Of a stretch of 64,000 nt of DNA, positions 1-11,936 are shown piece by piece (the stretch's first letter is position 1; each line of letters starts with the position of its first letter). The translations under genes and the position numbers were made by a program. Origin of the DNA: Cercis canadensis (taxonomy: Eukaryota > Streptophyta > Magnoliopsida > Fabales > Fabaceae); assembly GCA_003255065.1 (NCBI GenBank), contig QAOA01000840.1, forward strand, positions 1 through 64,000. The letters run 5' to 3'. The notes under the pieces were generated by a model, which ran no database searches, had not been told where the DNA came from, and saw only the letters and a program-made list of their open reading frames with translations.

Positions 1-2010
1 ACCATTTAATATAAGCTGTGTGAAGATGTTACTACCTATATTGGTGTCTATGCTGTGACCTGTCAAGCCTTTCTTCCTTTGATTTCAAGCAACATGAGCT
101 TGAAAGGGACCAGCCATTATTATTTGAAGTACTTCAAAGTTTAGCATTGCCTAAAGAGATCAGAGTAGATGGATTTCAAACTTAATCATGTAACAATTGC
201 AGAAGTATTTACTTGCATTAATAATGACTAAAACCTAATTTTGGTCCCTTATTTATTGAGGCATAATTAATTTGGTCTGAGTGTTAGGGGTTTTCAATAT
301 AATCCCTTATTTTTTTGTTTCATTTCAATGTCATCTTTATGTCCAAGTGCCGTTTAAAAATTGACAGAGTTGGTGACATGGACAGCTAAGATTCACATGT
401 CATTGGTAAATACCAACCAAGTGGCTTAGTTGGCTAACATATGTTTACTTCAACATAACTGTAAGCCTTTAAAACAATTCCTTTTTTGACACCTACAACA
501 TTTTGTGAACTAAGCCAATCAACACTTTGAAAGAAACAAATCAAGTTTTCAGTTACCTGAATCAAATTATTAGAATTGCAAAGTGGAAAAAACAATGTGA
601 TCTGCCAATACTAGAATCATAAGCATGCTCTACAACAATGTGACCTGCAACATTAATGCACATCCACCCTGTAGAGCCAAAGATTTCACTTTCAATATTT
701 GTTCAAGACTCTCACATCAATGTAGTGCAAATAAATCTCAGACAACAAAAATAAAAGCTATAGTTTCCATGACTCTAGTATATATAATCTCACAGTGAAA
801 GAAATAAGAAAGGATTAACTTAATGCTAATAATTCAAAAACATAACAGAACCAAACACATAAACATAGATCCTTCAAATACTTTCTAACACTAGGAGTTC
901 CTCATCTCTATCTTTAGTACTACTAGCAGCAGCAATTCACAAAAACTAAACCTACAATACAACATCATATTGATGTTAAGTAGTTGTTTATATATCGTCC
1001 CAAGTTAGAAAATTTCAACTTTTTCTTCTTAAAGGTACATAATTTATGCTACTTTATCTTAGTCAATAAACTTTGCATTCTCTAATCAGTAATCACAGCG
1101 CACAAAACACAAAAACAAAAAGAACCCCCAGAACCAATTTTATCCTAATGCCATTAGATATCTCTTAAATTTCCGTAAGTATTTTAGGACCAAAGAATAA
1201 GAACAAACAGAACCAAAGATACCCTTTAGGCATTAGATATCCTTTAGTTAATCATAAAAATCCAGAACTTGTTATCCTATAATGATACAGCTTCATCAAT
1301 GGTCAATTAATTGCAGCAGTTAAGGGTAGTTAGATAAAGGAGCAGAGAGAGTCCTCGCAGAGAGAATTTACACAATATGATACACATGTGCTCAGTAACG
1401 GTACAAAAAGAAAGAAGCCCTAGAGTCCTCGAAGAGACACAGCGAGAGGAATGCAGAACAAAACCAATCATATTTATTCTTCATGCACTCACTATAAGGA
1501 GTTTCATTCAAAGACAAATCACATAAATGTCAAACAGAAAATTACTTCCCAGAGATTCGAACAAACCAGAGAGAATGACAGTCCAGAGAATGATGGAGAG
1601 ATTCGAACAAACCAGAAAATTACTTCCCAGAAAATATAAAATGCATGCAATCCATTGTCATCTCTAATACACCTCACATCAGAAATTCGAACAAAACAGA
1701 GAGAATGACAAGTAACTCACCAGTCGCCATAGAGCGAGACAGCGACGGTCCGATGGAGAACATAGAGACCGAGAGATGAGAGGAGAGTTAGGCAATGGCT
1801 TGACTCGATGAAAGTCCGAGAAATCGAGAACCAGTTAGGGTCCTTAAGGATTTGACTACTTGAGAATGGGAGGAACTGAGGGTCGAAGAGAGGAAAACTT
1901 TAGGTTTAGGGATTGTGAACTGATTTCTGAAGGGAGGTATTGTCGAGAAGAGACTTTGGGATTTTAGAAGGGCTAACCTTAAGAATATAAAACGACGTCG
2001 TTTCTGAAGA
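1..2010. other. Gene-free AT-rich flank
   Basis: I see no convincing gene here; the only ORFs are short and unlike known proteins. From about 1545 to 1715 a phrase containing ATTCGAACAAA followed by an AGAGAGAATGACA-type string recurs three times, which suggests a local degenerate repeat. Around 230-420 there is a stretch of the 'TTTGGTCCCTTATTTAT' style common in short plant transposon remnants. The palindrome AAAACGACGTCGTTT at about 1988-2002 closes the block just before the CGGTT-rich tract. Confidence 0.5.
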
Positions 2011-2186
2011 CTCGGTTCGGTTCGGTTTTATTTCGGTTTTCATTCATGTAAACCGAAAACCGAACCGGGATACTCGGTTTTTCACAAATACAAACCGAAA
2101 ACCGGACCATTTCTCTCGGTTTGACTCGGTTTCGGTCCGGTTCGGTCGGTTTGGCCGGTTTTTCGGTTTTGGCTTACACCCCTAGC
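2011..2186. mobile_element. Probable hAT-type transposon end, CGGTT-rich
   Basis: The tract is packed with CGGTT/AACCG motifs on both strands. It ends at about 2171-2186, where the minus strand reads CTAGGGGTGTAAGCC. A terminal [C/T]AGGGGTGTAA followed by subterminal CGGTT repeats is the form I know from plant hAT-superfamily termini. The tract abuts Copia RNase H coding sequence exactly, so the insertion broke that element. The other end and an 8-bp target duplication were not found in the window, so the superfamily call is tentative. Confidence 0.45.
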
Positions 2187-3865
2187 AGCAAGGTAAGTGG
2201 CACTGAGATTGTCATAGAGTAAGACAGGAGAGGAAGGCAAATGGAACTTGAGTTCTTGAAGTATAGACTGCAGCCAGAGGAGTTCTGAGGTGGCATTGAC
2301 CAAAGCCCTATATTTTGCCTCTGTGCTGGACCGAGCAACTACTTTCTGCTTGCCAGAAGACCAGGAAACAAGACAAGCACCAAGAAACACTACATGACCA
2401 CTGGTGCTGCGTCTGTCATCAGGACAGCCAGCCTAGTTTGAGTCAGTGTATGCCAGCAACGGTAAAGAGGCAGAGGGACAAAGTGTAAGGCCATAAGAAA
2501 TAGTGCCTTTAAGGTACTTAAGAACCCTCTTAGCAGCAAGCAGATGAACATCAGTGGGAGCACTCATGAATTAGCAAAGCTTGTTAACTGATAAAACAAT
2601 ATCAGGACGAGTAATTGTGCAATATTGCAAGGCCCCTACCAAACTTCTATAAGACAATGGATCACCAAGAGCTTGACCATCAAAAAGAGACAAGGACTGA
2701 GAGCTAATCAAAGGAGTAGGAGCAGATTTACAACCTTTTAAACCTGCTTTATGAAACAAGTCAGTAATGTACTTAGTTTGAGACAAATATAACTGATGCG
2801 GTTGTCTAATAGTCTCAATACCCAAGAAATAATGCAAAGGACCAAGATCCTTTAAGGAAAAAACAAAATTGAGAGCCACAGTAAGCTGCTTGATAAGAGA
2901 CATACTTGAACTAGTAAGGATGATGTCATCTACATAGACAAGCAGAAACAAAATTGTTGCAGGAAAATGAAAAACAAATAAGGAAGCATCAGAACTAGTA
3001 CAAGTAAACCCCCATTGCAGAAGAGTGTCCTTGAGTTTGGTAAACCAGGCACGAGGAGCTTGTTTCAAGCCATACAATGCCTTACGAAGCCTGCAGACAT
3101 GGTGAGGAAAAGCTGAGTGTTCAAAGCCCTGAGGTTGCCTCATATAAACCTCTTCAACCAGATCCCCATTAAGGAAGACATTGTTCACATCTAGCTGCTG
3201 AAGTGGCCAATTTCTGGACAAGGCAATAGTGAGAACAATGTGAATAGTTGCTGGTTTAACTACAAGATTAAAGGTATCAAAGTAATCAATACCATAGGTC
3301 TGAGTAAAACCTTGAGCAACCAACTTTGCTTTATACCTCTCAACATAACCATCTGGCTTGTACTTGAGCTTATATACCCATTTGCAGCCCACAACATTCT
3401 TACCAGTAGGACAAGGGACAAGATCCCAAGTATGATTAGTTTTCAAAGCTTTAAACTCATTAGACATAGCCTCAATCCAGTGAGGGAACTTGATGGCTTG
3501 GTTATAGGTTGAAGGTTCTATAGAACTAAGAGAGTAGGCAGTGGTATAAACTTTTGGTTTAAAAATACCATTTTGACTACGAGTAGTAATTCTAGAAGGA
3601 GCCATTGGAGGCAAAATTGAAGAGGGAGATGGACAAGAGTGACCAGGCCCATTTGTCTCAAAAGAAGAATTGGATGAGAAGGAATCAGAAGAGACTGGAG
3701 TGAACCCTTCATATAAGTCAGAACAAGCAGTAATAGGTTCAGAAATTGTAGGAAGAATTGCAGACTGAGAAGGAATTGTAAGAGGAATGAAACAACCAGA
3801 AGGGGTAAGAGAGACTGAGGATGGCTAGGAAATAAAAGGGAAAACATATTCAACAAATACCACAT
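2187..3865 (-). pseudogene. Copia pol, reverse transcriptase and partial RNase H
   Basis: Reverse transcriptase and RNase H copy the element RNA into DNA inside a virus-like particle. The RT frame (2571-3614) shows the usual Copia landmarks: a WxxAM-type N-terminus, 'VGCKWVYKLK', 'RYKAKLVAQGFTQTYGIDY', '[11 protein letters not shown]' and the catalytic YVDD. RNase H (2187-2400) has 'WSSGKQKVVARSSTEAKY' and is cut off inside the next conserved block by the hAT-like tract. The upstream linker (3615-3865) is serine/proline-rich. Stops separate RT from RNase H near 2440-2570. Where Copia RT usually has 'TFSPV', this copy reads 'TFNLV', a sign of relaxed constraint. Confidence 0.9.
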
Positions 3866-5150
3866 GCCTAGAAATGTAAATTCTCTTAGAATCCATAGCT
3901 AAGCAAAGAAAACCTTTATGTCGATTGCTATACCCTAAAAAACAACAAGGAGCCGATATGTTTTCAAGCTTGTGAGATCTATAGGATCTCAAATAAGGAA
4001 AACATAAACATCCAAATGTTTTGACTTGAGAGAAAACTGGTAATTTCTAATATAATACCTCATATGGAGACTTGTGACTAAGCACTGCTGTTGGCAACCT
4101 ATTGATGAGATAAACCGCAGTTTGAAAAGCAAAAGGCCAGTACTGAGTTAGCACACCTACAGTAGTGAGCAAGGAGAGACCATTTTACACAACATGCCTA
4201 TTCTTTCGTTCCACAATTCCATTTTGTTCAGGTGTGTAAGGATACAAAAATTTGTGTTCCATGCCCAAACTCTTAACCAATTTGTCAAAGGCCACAAATT
4301 CTCCACCAAAGACAGATTGTAAGGTTTTAATTTTGCACTCAAACTGTCTTTCTACCATGGTTTGAAAACGCTGAAACATATCTAAGGTCTCATCTTTTGA
4401 TTTTAGAAGATAAATCCATGAGAACCTACTATAATCATCAATTAAAAGCAGAAAATAGCAAGCTCCATTAATGGATGAACAGGATGGAGAACCCCAGAGG
4501 TTAGCATGGATCAAATCAAATGCTTTTATTGCTCGAGTTGTAGAAGATACAAAAGGTAATTTATGGCTTTTAGCCAACTGACATGAACTACAAATTGGAG
4601 TTTTATTGAAAGAAAACCGAGGTAGATGACATTGAGTCATGACTCTATTGACTATATCAATGGTAGGATGACCTAGTCTATTATGCTATAGCTGTAACTC
4701 AAAACTAGGCGTGCTAGAATGCAAACTAAACACTTGAAAAACTTTAGCTGAATCAGAAACAAATTTGTTGATAGAAGCAATTGAGGTCATAACCTTGTAC
4801 ATGCCTTGATCAAGTTTTCCTTGAAGCAGCACTTCCTTGGTGTTCTGGTCCTTCACAAGAAAGATAGAAGGATGAAACTTTACATAAGCATCATTGTCTC
4901 TGCATAATTTTTGCACACTAACTAGGTTTGCAGTTATTTTAGGCACATGCAAGACATGTTTTAATAACAAGGTCATGCTATTTGATGAAATGGATGCCAT
5001 ACCTGTATTGTGCACAGCCAAATTCTTCCCATTTCCCATAGTGACTGTATCATCACCAACAAAAGGATTGTGCAGAGATAAGTTGCCAAGATTAGGTGTC
5101 ACATGGTGAGTAGCACCTGTATCCAGAAACGATGGGGTAGAATCATCAAA
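3866..5150 (-). pseudogene. Copia pol, protease and integrase
   Basis: At the upstream end (about 5100-5135) is an aspartic protease core, 'LDTGATHHVT', followed by 'LLKHVLHVPKITANLVSVQKL'. Then comes the gag-pre-integrase segment and integrase (4185-4640) with zinc-finger cysteines in 'CSSCQLAKSHKLPF', the core 'DLIHANLWGSP', and the 'YTPEQNGIVERKNRHV' block carrying the third catalytic residue. An in-frame stop replaces the tryptophan expected before the zinc-finger histidines near 4690, so protease and integrase are not one open frame. The protein would process the polyprotein and insert the cDNA. Confidence 0.88.
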
Positions 5151-5182
5151 GTTTTCTTAAGTGGCAAGCAATGCTTATGGAT

Positions 5183-6163
5183 TCAGATGTTGTGAAGAAT
5201 TGACAGGAACTGGTTTTGGTTGAAATCCATTGTCAAACCTGTGCCAGTAGTCAGAAGCAACATGACCAAGTTTGTGACAAATTTGACACTGAGGTTTCTG
5301 ATTTGTACCACTCTAGGATTTATTCTTCCAGAACTGTTTCCCTTGGTGTGAGGAAAAACCACCACGAGTTGGTACATTTCCATTTCCAGAATGTGAACCA
5401 TACCCTTGGTTTCCATGATTTCCATTCTGACTAAATTTTTCTTTCCTCTTGAGTGATTGAATAAGGCAGCATTTGCCTGCATAAGTACTTGCTCATCCAC
5501 AGACTTCTGCCTCTCAAGTCTACTTTCAAAGGTAAGCAAGTGACTTTGCAATGTTTCAATAGAGATATTCTCAAAACTAAGTGGAGCAACCACTGGATTA
5601 AACTCAGGACCCAATCCACTGAGTATGAACATAACCTGATCCTTTTGTGTAATATTCTCACCTATAGCATGCAGATTATCACACAAACTTCTAATTTTCA
5701 GAATAAATTCCCACATTCCAATGTTTTCCTTTCTGGTGGTCTGCAATTTTAGTTTAAGCTCCATGATTCTTGCTCTAGAAAAACATGAGAAGCTATCTGT
5801 AAGAGACTTCCAAATCTTAAAGGCAGTGTTGTAGGACATGATCTGAGCCATTATTTGCTCAGTCAAGGATGCATAAATCCAACTCATGACTAGACGATTT
5901 TGTCTTTGCTAGATTGTGTAATCAGAATTCAAGGTTACAGTTCTTGTAGTGGAATTTGAAACAAATTTTGGTGGAGAAAGTCTAGTACCTTCAAGAATAT
6001 CTTCATATCCATTAGCAATAACGATATTCAAAAGTTAATTTCTCCAGATTAAGTAGTTACCTCGATCCAATTTGATCGTGAGTGATTGACCAAGCATTGG
6101 AAAAGAAGAAGAGTTCCCAGATTCTTGTAATGATGACACAGAGGTTGAGCTGCAATCTGCCAT
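5183..6163 (-). pseudogene. Copia gag, broken
   Basis: The start codon is at 6161-6163 on the minus strand, a few bases inside the primer-binding site. The frame carries a typical Copia gag of the 'LTIKLDRGNYLIWR' type, then 'WIYASLTEQIMAQI' and 'AFKIWKSLTDSFSCFSRARIMELKLKL'. At least two in-frame stops lie before 5887. The zinc-knuckle region near 5270 has frame changes; the residues CQICxKFGHxA are recognisable only across frames. Gag would form the particle shell around the element RNA. Confidence 0.85.
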
Positions 6164-6170
6164 TAGAGGA

Positions 6171-6182
6171 GCTCTGATACCA
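6171..6182 (-). other. Primer-binding site, initiator-Met tRNA type
   Basis: The minus strand reads TGGTATCAGAGC immediately inside the 5' LTR. This is the standard plant Copia site complementary to the 3' end of initiator methionine tRNA. It fixes the LTR border and the orientation of the element. Confidence 0.93.
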
Positions 6183-6622
6183 TGTTAAACTTGTGAGAGA
6201 TCTTGATGATCTTGAACAGAGACGAACCTTGAGGAATTTCTATGTATGATGATGAAGATCGAAGATGTGAACAGAAAGGTTCATGACAGAAGAAAACCAG
6301 AGATGAACAGAAAGAAGAAGAAAAAATAGTTTCTAGAGAAGAAGATGGAGAGAATCTACATATCAAGAAATCATGATCTGAAAGTATATTTTCTGTATAT
6401 GTATAATAATATTACAGCAGTCAATATATACTAGAAGAATCTGAAAAATAACTAACTACTTCAGCGTGCATTAGAAGCTAATCTAACTACACAGCTATTT
6501 AATTAACTAACTTGACTAATGCTAACAGCTTTGGCTTTAGTTGCTGAGGTGTCATTGCTGATGTGGCTGATACACGTGTCCTTGCTTAGCCTGCTGCATA
6601 CTCCTCTGGTTTATGCTTAACA
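6183..6622 (-). repeat. 5' LTR of the first Copia element (440 bp)
   Basis: Bounded by TGTTAA at 6183 and TTAACA at 6622, a clean inverted terminal pair, and directly adjoining the primer-binding site. The inner part is GA/TC-rich. The next bases are ATTGC. The matching target duplication cannot be tested because the 3' end is missing. Confidence 0.88.
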
Positions 6623-7686
6623 ATTGCTACATCTCATATAATTGACCATTCGTAAACCATGAGCAGAAAGCTTAAAGAATGGTATCCAGTTTGACATTCT
6701 CTCTTTTCCTAAGTCTTTGATTCCATAAACATTAGATAATGTTTCATTCTCAATCTCAGATGATGAAAGTCTAGGCCCAAAGAATATTTAGCCACATATC
6801 TCATATACCTACATACACTAGATCTATAGTGAAGAATATTTGCGCCTTCAGGCCTTCTGAAAAGTTAGTGACAATCTTTCTTTACATTAAGCCGGTTTTT
6901 AAGCAACTTGTAAACGATACGGGTTTTTGAATCATCTTTTAGAATGCTTTCTTCATACTATTCAAGTCGATTCTTAAATTATTGGTAATTTCTCCATTAC
7001 ATTATTAGACATTAATGTACAATATATGTTTTATCCTTCAACAATATCACTTAGGTTCCATTTATTTTGATAGAAATAGTTTCCACTTTATAGAAAATGA
7101 AAAAAAAAAGTGCTCATTTTATAAAGCTAGGGAGAGAGGGGAAGAAGAATGGAAGTGAGAGTTGGTGAATGTGAATTGTAGAAAATATCATGTGAACTAT
7201 GGAGCCATCTCAGTCAATGTCATCTGAAAATGAAAATAGAGAACAACTTTCAATTAAAAGAAAACATATTTTCTAAAATTGAAAAGGTAGAAATAGAAAC
7301 ATATTTCAGAAAATAAAAATAAGAAATGTTTTCTTAAACCAAACACACCCTAGATTTGCAATTCAAGATTGGCTGGAGTTAGTCCTTTGAACGAAGAAAG
7401 GTGTGACGTGGACCGGGTCACAGGTGATTTCATGGATCGGGTCAAACATAATAAGGTCCAGAAGAAAAACAATGCTATTAAACTAGTAATCCCAAGCTTA
7501 TCTATATCTATACTATATATACATTGTTTTTTTTGTTATACTTTATGAAGGGAAATTATTGTAATTTTCTAAAACACGAGAAGACATCTTTGTAGCTTTG
7601 TTCATCCAATAAGGCGGTGTAACTTAGCTTATAGAAATACATTAGAAGTTGTTGTTAGCATTTTGTTATATGTCCTCTGGACACAG

Positions 7687-7720
<34 letters not shown>

Positions 7721-8642
7721 GTGTGTATGTAGAAGAAACATTTTTACTAATATGTCCTCACATAAGTTAAATACATTCACATATTTTGCTTGTAGCCTTT
7801 GTAAGCCATATTATACAATCTAATTATTTATATTTTTTTTATTAAATTGTAACCCAACTAAGTTTCTTAATTAACAACCGTGTAATTTGTCAATAAAGCT
7901 AGTACATTTAATTAAATCATATGACTATCTGGATTAATATCATTTATAATCTACTCATTTAACTACTCCACATTTTTGTGATTCCATAAATAAATCATGT
8001 GCTTAACGCATTAAGGAAAAAAATTTAAAATGAAAACGTTATATTATACTGTAGTTTCTAATGTTTATACTTATGAATGTAGATAGAATAACAAGGGTCA
8101 TAACGAACCGATCTAGAGTGGTAAGCATTATAAAATAGAATTTTGTTTTTTCATAATTTTCTAAATAAAAGGGGATGTCTTTGTAATAGCACTCTACTTA
8201 AGAAGACGTATTTGTATATTTAAGCTGATGTCAACTATTTTTAATAATTTTAACATCAAGTGATTAACAAAAGCGGTTATTTGTCAAATAAAATTATAAA
8301 ATATGGGCAGGTATTTGTAATTTTTAAAACAAGTGATGCATTCATAATTCTGCAATGATGAAATCGATTGTAATTGGCACTAATGAAACATTAATTCATG
8401 CTAACAATGCAAAAAATATGACAAATTAAGAAACTTCACTTGATGGAAGAGCTATTTTAGAACCTTTACATTAACTTCTCCAATAAGATTTTGGACTTAG
8501 GACCTCTTCTCTATAGATAAGAAGTGTCTGACGATTCATCCTCATCAAATATCAAGGCACTATGATGAAGATTGATACTAATCAATGGCAATTTTGTTTT
8601 CTACATTAATTCAAAAGCCATTTCTTTAATTTGGTGTTAGCG
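6623..8642. other. Non-coding AT-rich interval
   Basis: No gene seen. A TA dinucleotide microsatellite lies at about 7688-7717. The segment about 7071-7352 may be a small MITE: its ends have loosely inverted 'TAGG...TTTGGTTTAAG'-like sequences and an AAAT-rich interior, but the inverted repeats are poor. The remainder is plain AT-rich sequence. Confidence 0.5.
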
Positions 8643-8647
8643 ATCAT

Positions 8648-9967
8648 TGATGGGTGCCGAACTGTACAAAATTAAACTACTAATTACAACTAAATTGTAG
8701 TATAGGATGTAACCAGTGTTGTCTCCCAAGGATTTACTAGAACAACTAATATTTTAAGAACTTAAGCAAGAACAGAATAAGGGGGGTTTGTGTTGAATAC
8801 AATATATTAAGAATTAAGAAAACAGTAAACTGAATTTATCAAATAAGAGAAAACGCAATCAACTCAAGCAGGCAACCAAACCTTAATCCATCATTGTTCA
8901 CTAAAGATAAACTAGATCCGATTTAATTCTTGGTTAAGTGTTATCTGGAACCCCTAACAATAACACTTGGGATTCCTACTGATTTACCAATCAGGATTCA
9001 ATTAATCATGGAATTAAGACTCAAGGCAACCGCTCTATATCACTAAATCCAGATTAATTTAATAACCGAATTATCCAAGTTAACCATGTATTAAAGACTT
9101 TTAAAGTATGATTATTAATCTGATTACTGTTATGAATCTAATCAACCGATTTAAATTCATACAACTCATGGAATCAAAGTACCATTCAATCACATGAAGA
9201 AGGGGAGAAGCAGTAATTCAAATTAAATTAAATCAAACCCGGTTGAAGCACAGGAACTCTGGATTGTCAAGTTTGGCTCCTCTTGAATTGATTACACACG
9301 AACTTAGCCCTCCACTAAAGACTTAAACATAAGGCAAAAGTAGAAAAATGAACTCAGAAAATAGGAGGCAGCAGCAGCTCAAGGAATTTCGTATCTCTCT
9401 GGTTGTGTATGTTTTGCCTCAACAACTTGAGAATATATACTAGCTGGCTGCCTCCTCTAGGTTTCCTAATGGTTTCCTAATTACAAAATAAACATAGTTT
9501 CCTAAATTATTAATAGTAAAAACATGATCAAGCCCTAGTGTCATGTGTGCTGGCCCAAAAAGCAGATGTTGGCCCAAATAAACATGCTCTGGTCTAATAG
9601 GCAGCCCTAAGGAAAAGAATCAGTCAATGCTGGGCGGAGTGCTGGGCGGAGCAGAAAATATGGACTGCTTGCACGTGAATTTCAGTTGTCCAGACGCGAG
9701 AATCAGCTTCTGGGCTTTTCATATGAAATGTCGAATTTTCTGTCAGCTTTCTAAGGAAACTGGAATCACATCAATCGGACATCTGTAGCAAAAGATATGG
9801 TGAAAAATGTAAGCAATGCCAGAATTTAACAATTAAGCAATTAAATTATACAAGCACCAACAAGTCCAAATCTACAAAACATGTCTAAAAGCCATAAAAA
9901 TCACTAGAAACACACGCTAAAAGACTAAGTATAAGGGAAACAAATAGTATAAAATAATGTGTTATCA
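8648..9967 (-). repeat. 3' LTR of the compact element (1,320 bp)
   Basis: TG...CA ends and near full-length match, in inverted orientation, to the solo LTR at 59256-60574. In element sense it has a TATATAT box (9433-9439) about 190 bp downstream of a GC-rich doublet of TGCTGGGCGGAG (about 9629-9655). It also carries the GGATTTACTAG and AATAAGGGGGGTT blocks near its left end. Confidence 0.85.
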
Positions 9968-10321
9968 AATTCCGCCACACTTAGCTTTTGGCACTCTTGG
10001 GCAAAATCACAAGAAACAAACTAACTAGAATAAGAAAAAAAAAAGTTCTCCAATCAAATCAAGAATATAAAGATTAAGGTAAGAAAACAATTCAAACTTT
10101 AAAGAATAGCAACACTCATGGAACAATATCTCTTGACAACTAGACAACACACAACATGGCAATTTCATTTAATAGGAATGAGTCAAAGTAGATAGCCTCT
10201 AACAAGATAAATAAATGCTCTAAATTCTCTCAAGTGTCTAAGGTAAGCATTTCTCTCCAATCATCCTATCAATATCACACTACCATAAGCTTGTTCACTT
10301 TCTCAGTCTCCACTAACTATA
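9968..10321. other. Interior of the compact LTR element
   Basis: About 355 bp with no ORF of note. It starts with the polypurine-like tract on the minus strand and is otherwise AT-rich. No primer-binding site is recognisable at the right edge, where the rearranged LTR begins. Confidence 0.6.
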
Positions 10322-11549
10322 TCCTATGCTTCAACTGGGTTTGATTTAATTTAATTTGAATTACTGCTTCTCCCCTTCTTCATGTGATTGAATGGTACTT
10401 TGATTCCATGAGTTGTATGAATTTAAATCGGTTGATTAGATTCATAACAGTAATCAGATTGATAATCATACTTTAAAGGTCTTTAATATATGGTTAACTT
10501 GGATAATTCGGTTATTAAATTAATCTGGATTTAGTGATATAGAGCGGTTGCCTAGAGTCTTAATTCCATGATTAATTGAATCCTGATTGGTAAATCAGTA
10601 GGAATTCTAAGTGTTATTGTTAGGGGTTCCAAGTAACACTTAACCAAGAATTAAATCAAATCTAGTTTATCTTTAGTGAACAAGTATGGGTTAAGGTTTG
10701 GTTGCCTGCTTGAGTTGATTACAAACGAACTTAGCCCTCCATTGAAGGCTTAAACATAAGGCAAAAGTAGAAAAACAAACCCAGAAAATAGGACACAGCA
10801 GTAGCTCAAGGAATTTCGTATCTCTCTGGTTGTGTATGTTTTGCCTCAACAACTTGAGAATATATACTAGCAGGCTGCCTCCTCTAGGTTTCCTAATTAC
10901 AAAATAAACCTAGTTTCCTAAATTATTAATGGTAAAAACATGATCAAGCCTTAGTGTCATGTGTGCTGGCCCAAGAAGCAGATGTTGGCCTAAATAAATA
11001 TGCTCTGGTCCAATAGGCAGCCCTAAGGAAAGGAATCAGTCAATGCTGGGCGGAGTGCTGGGTGGAGCAGAAAATCTGGACTGCTTGCACGNTAATGGTA
11101 AAAACATGATCAAGCCCTAGTGTCATGTGTGCTGGCCCAAAAAGCAGATGTTGGCCTAAATAAATATGCTCTGGTCCAATAGGCAGCCCTAAGGAAAGGA
11201 ATCAGTCAATGCTGGGCGGAGTGCTGGGTGGAGCAGAAAATCTGGACTGCTTGCACGCGAATTTCAGTTATCCAGATGCAAGAATCAGCTTCTGGGCTCT
11301 TCATATGAAATGTGGCATTTTTGGTCAGATTTCCAAGGAAACTAGAATCACATCAATCGGACATCTGTAGCAAAATATATGGTGAAAAAAGTAAGCAGTG
11401 CCAGAATTTAACAATTAAGCAATTAAAATATACAAACACCAACAAGTCCAAATCTACAAAACATGTCTAAAAGCCATAAAAATCACTAGAAACACACACT
11501 AAAAGACTAAGTATAAGGAAAACAAATAGTATAAAATAATGTGTTATTA
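10322..11549. repeat. Rearranged second LTR with internal inversion
   Basis: 10322-10717 matches 8860-9247 of the left LTR but in the opposite orientation. At about 10715, within the shared string TTGATTA, the orientation flips, and the rest (to 11549) runs the same way as the left LTR. The outer 200 bp of the LTR are missing. A single N at 11092 is flanked by direct copies of about 163 bp (10928-11090 and 11094-11257). The inversion may be a real template switch or an assembly fault near the gap. Confidence 0.75.
11092..11092. other. Single-N assembly join
   Basis: The only ambiguous base in the window. The sequence before it (from about 10928) is repeated almost exactly after it, as expected when two contigs that overlap were joined without merging. 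Confidence 0.85.
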
Positions 11550-11789
11550 ATCATATTTTGTGTTGTTGTAAGCTTAATGAACTGAAGTGACTATCCCATA
11601 TGTTAATGATTCTTGAACAACAAAACAAAAGGTATAAAAGGCACACAAACCTTGAATTTGAGAGGAAACAAGACTCAGATAAATCCTAATCTTCACTGTC
11701 CCTTTTGTTTCAGAGAATCAAACCTTCACAGAAGAAAAGTTAACGCAGACTGCATTCATAATCAAAGACAAAAAGAGAAAACGTGACTT

Positions 11790-11888
11790 TAGTGAACTCT
11801 AAAGGCCTCCACTGCTCCATATTTCAGGTTCTTGATTTTTTTTTTTAAAATTACAATATGGAGGAGTGGAAGCCTTTGAGGGTTGCTG
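11790..11888 (-). ncRNA. miR477-like microRNA hairpin 1
   Basis: The arms 11791-11823 and 11855-11887 pair over about 33 nt with few mismatches; the loop is about 31 nt and T-rich. On the minus strand the 5' arm contains CCCTCAAAGGCTTCCA, the core of the plant miR477 family (a 5p miRNA of the form ATCTCCCTCAAAGGCTTCCAA as I recall it). The two bases before the core differ from that form. A minus-strand TATA box (CTATATAAG, about 11938-11946) lies roughly 50 bp upstream of the hairpin, as expected for a pol II precursor. Expression is not known from the sequence. Confidence 0.6.
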
Positions 11889-11936
11889 AAAGCTTTCTCC
11901 ATTCAGATCTCACATCCTAACAATTAGTCGAGAACC

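Larger units (their letters stand above)
2187..6622 (-). mobile_element. Ty1/Copia retrotransposon, 3'-truncated and decayed
   Basis: In minus-strand order the element has a 5' LTR (6183-6622), a primer-binding site (6171-6182), gag, protease with DTG, integrase, reverse transcriptase with YVDD, and part of RNase H. Protease-integrase-RT-RNase H is the Copia order. It stops abruptly at the CGGTT-rich tract, so the rest of RNase H, the polypurine tract and the 3' LTR are missing. Stops and frame changes break gag and pol, so it cannot move by itself. It is related to the Copia element at 40911-44582 but differs in sequence and LTR length. Confidence 0.93.
8648..11549 (-). mobile_element. Compact non-autonomous LTR element with TSD ATCAT
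   Basis: ATCAT at 8643-8647 and at 11550-11554 flanks the block exactly. The left LTR (8648-9967) runs TGATGGGTGCC...GTGTTATCA. Next to it the minus strand reads AAGTGTGGCGGAATT, which fits a polypurine tract and makes the element minus-sense. The interior is only about 355 bp and non-coding. The right LTR is rearranged (see its entry) and ends GTGTTATTA instead of TATCA. A third copy of this LTR is the solo LTR at 59256-60574. With no coding capacity it would depend on another element's proteins. Confidence 0.8.

Noticed and set aside
7071-7352. MITE with TAGG ends
   Set aside because: Inverted ends match only loosely and no clear target duplication was found; kept as a remark only.
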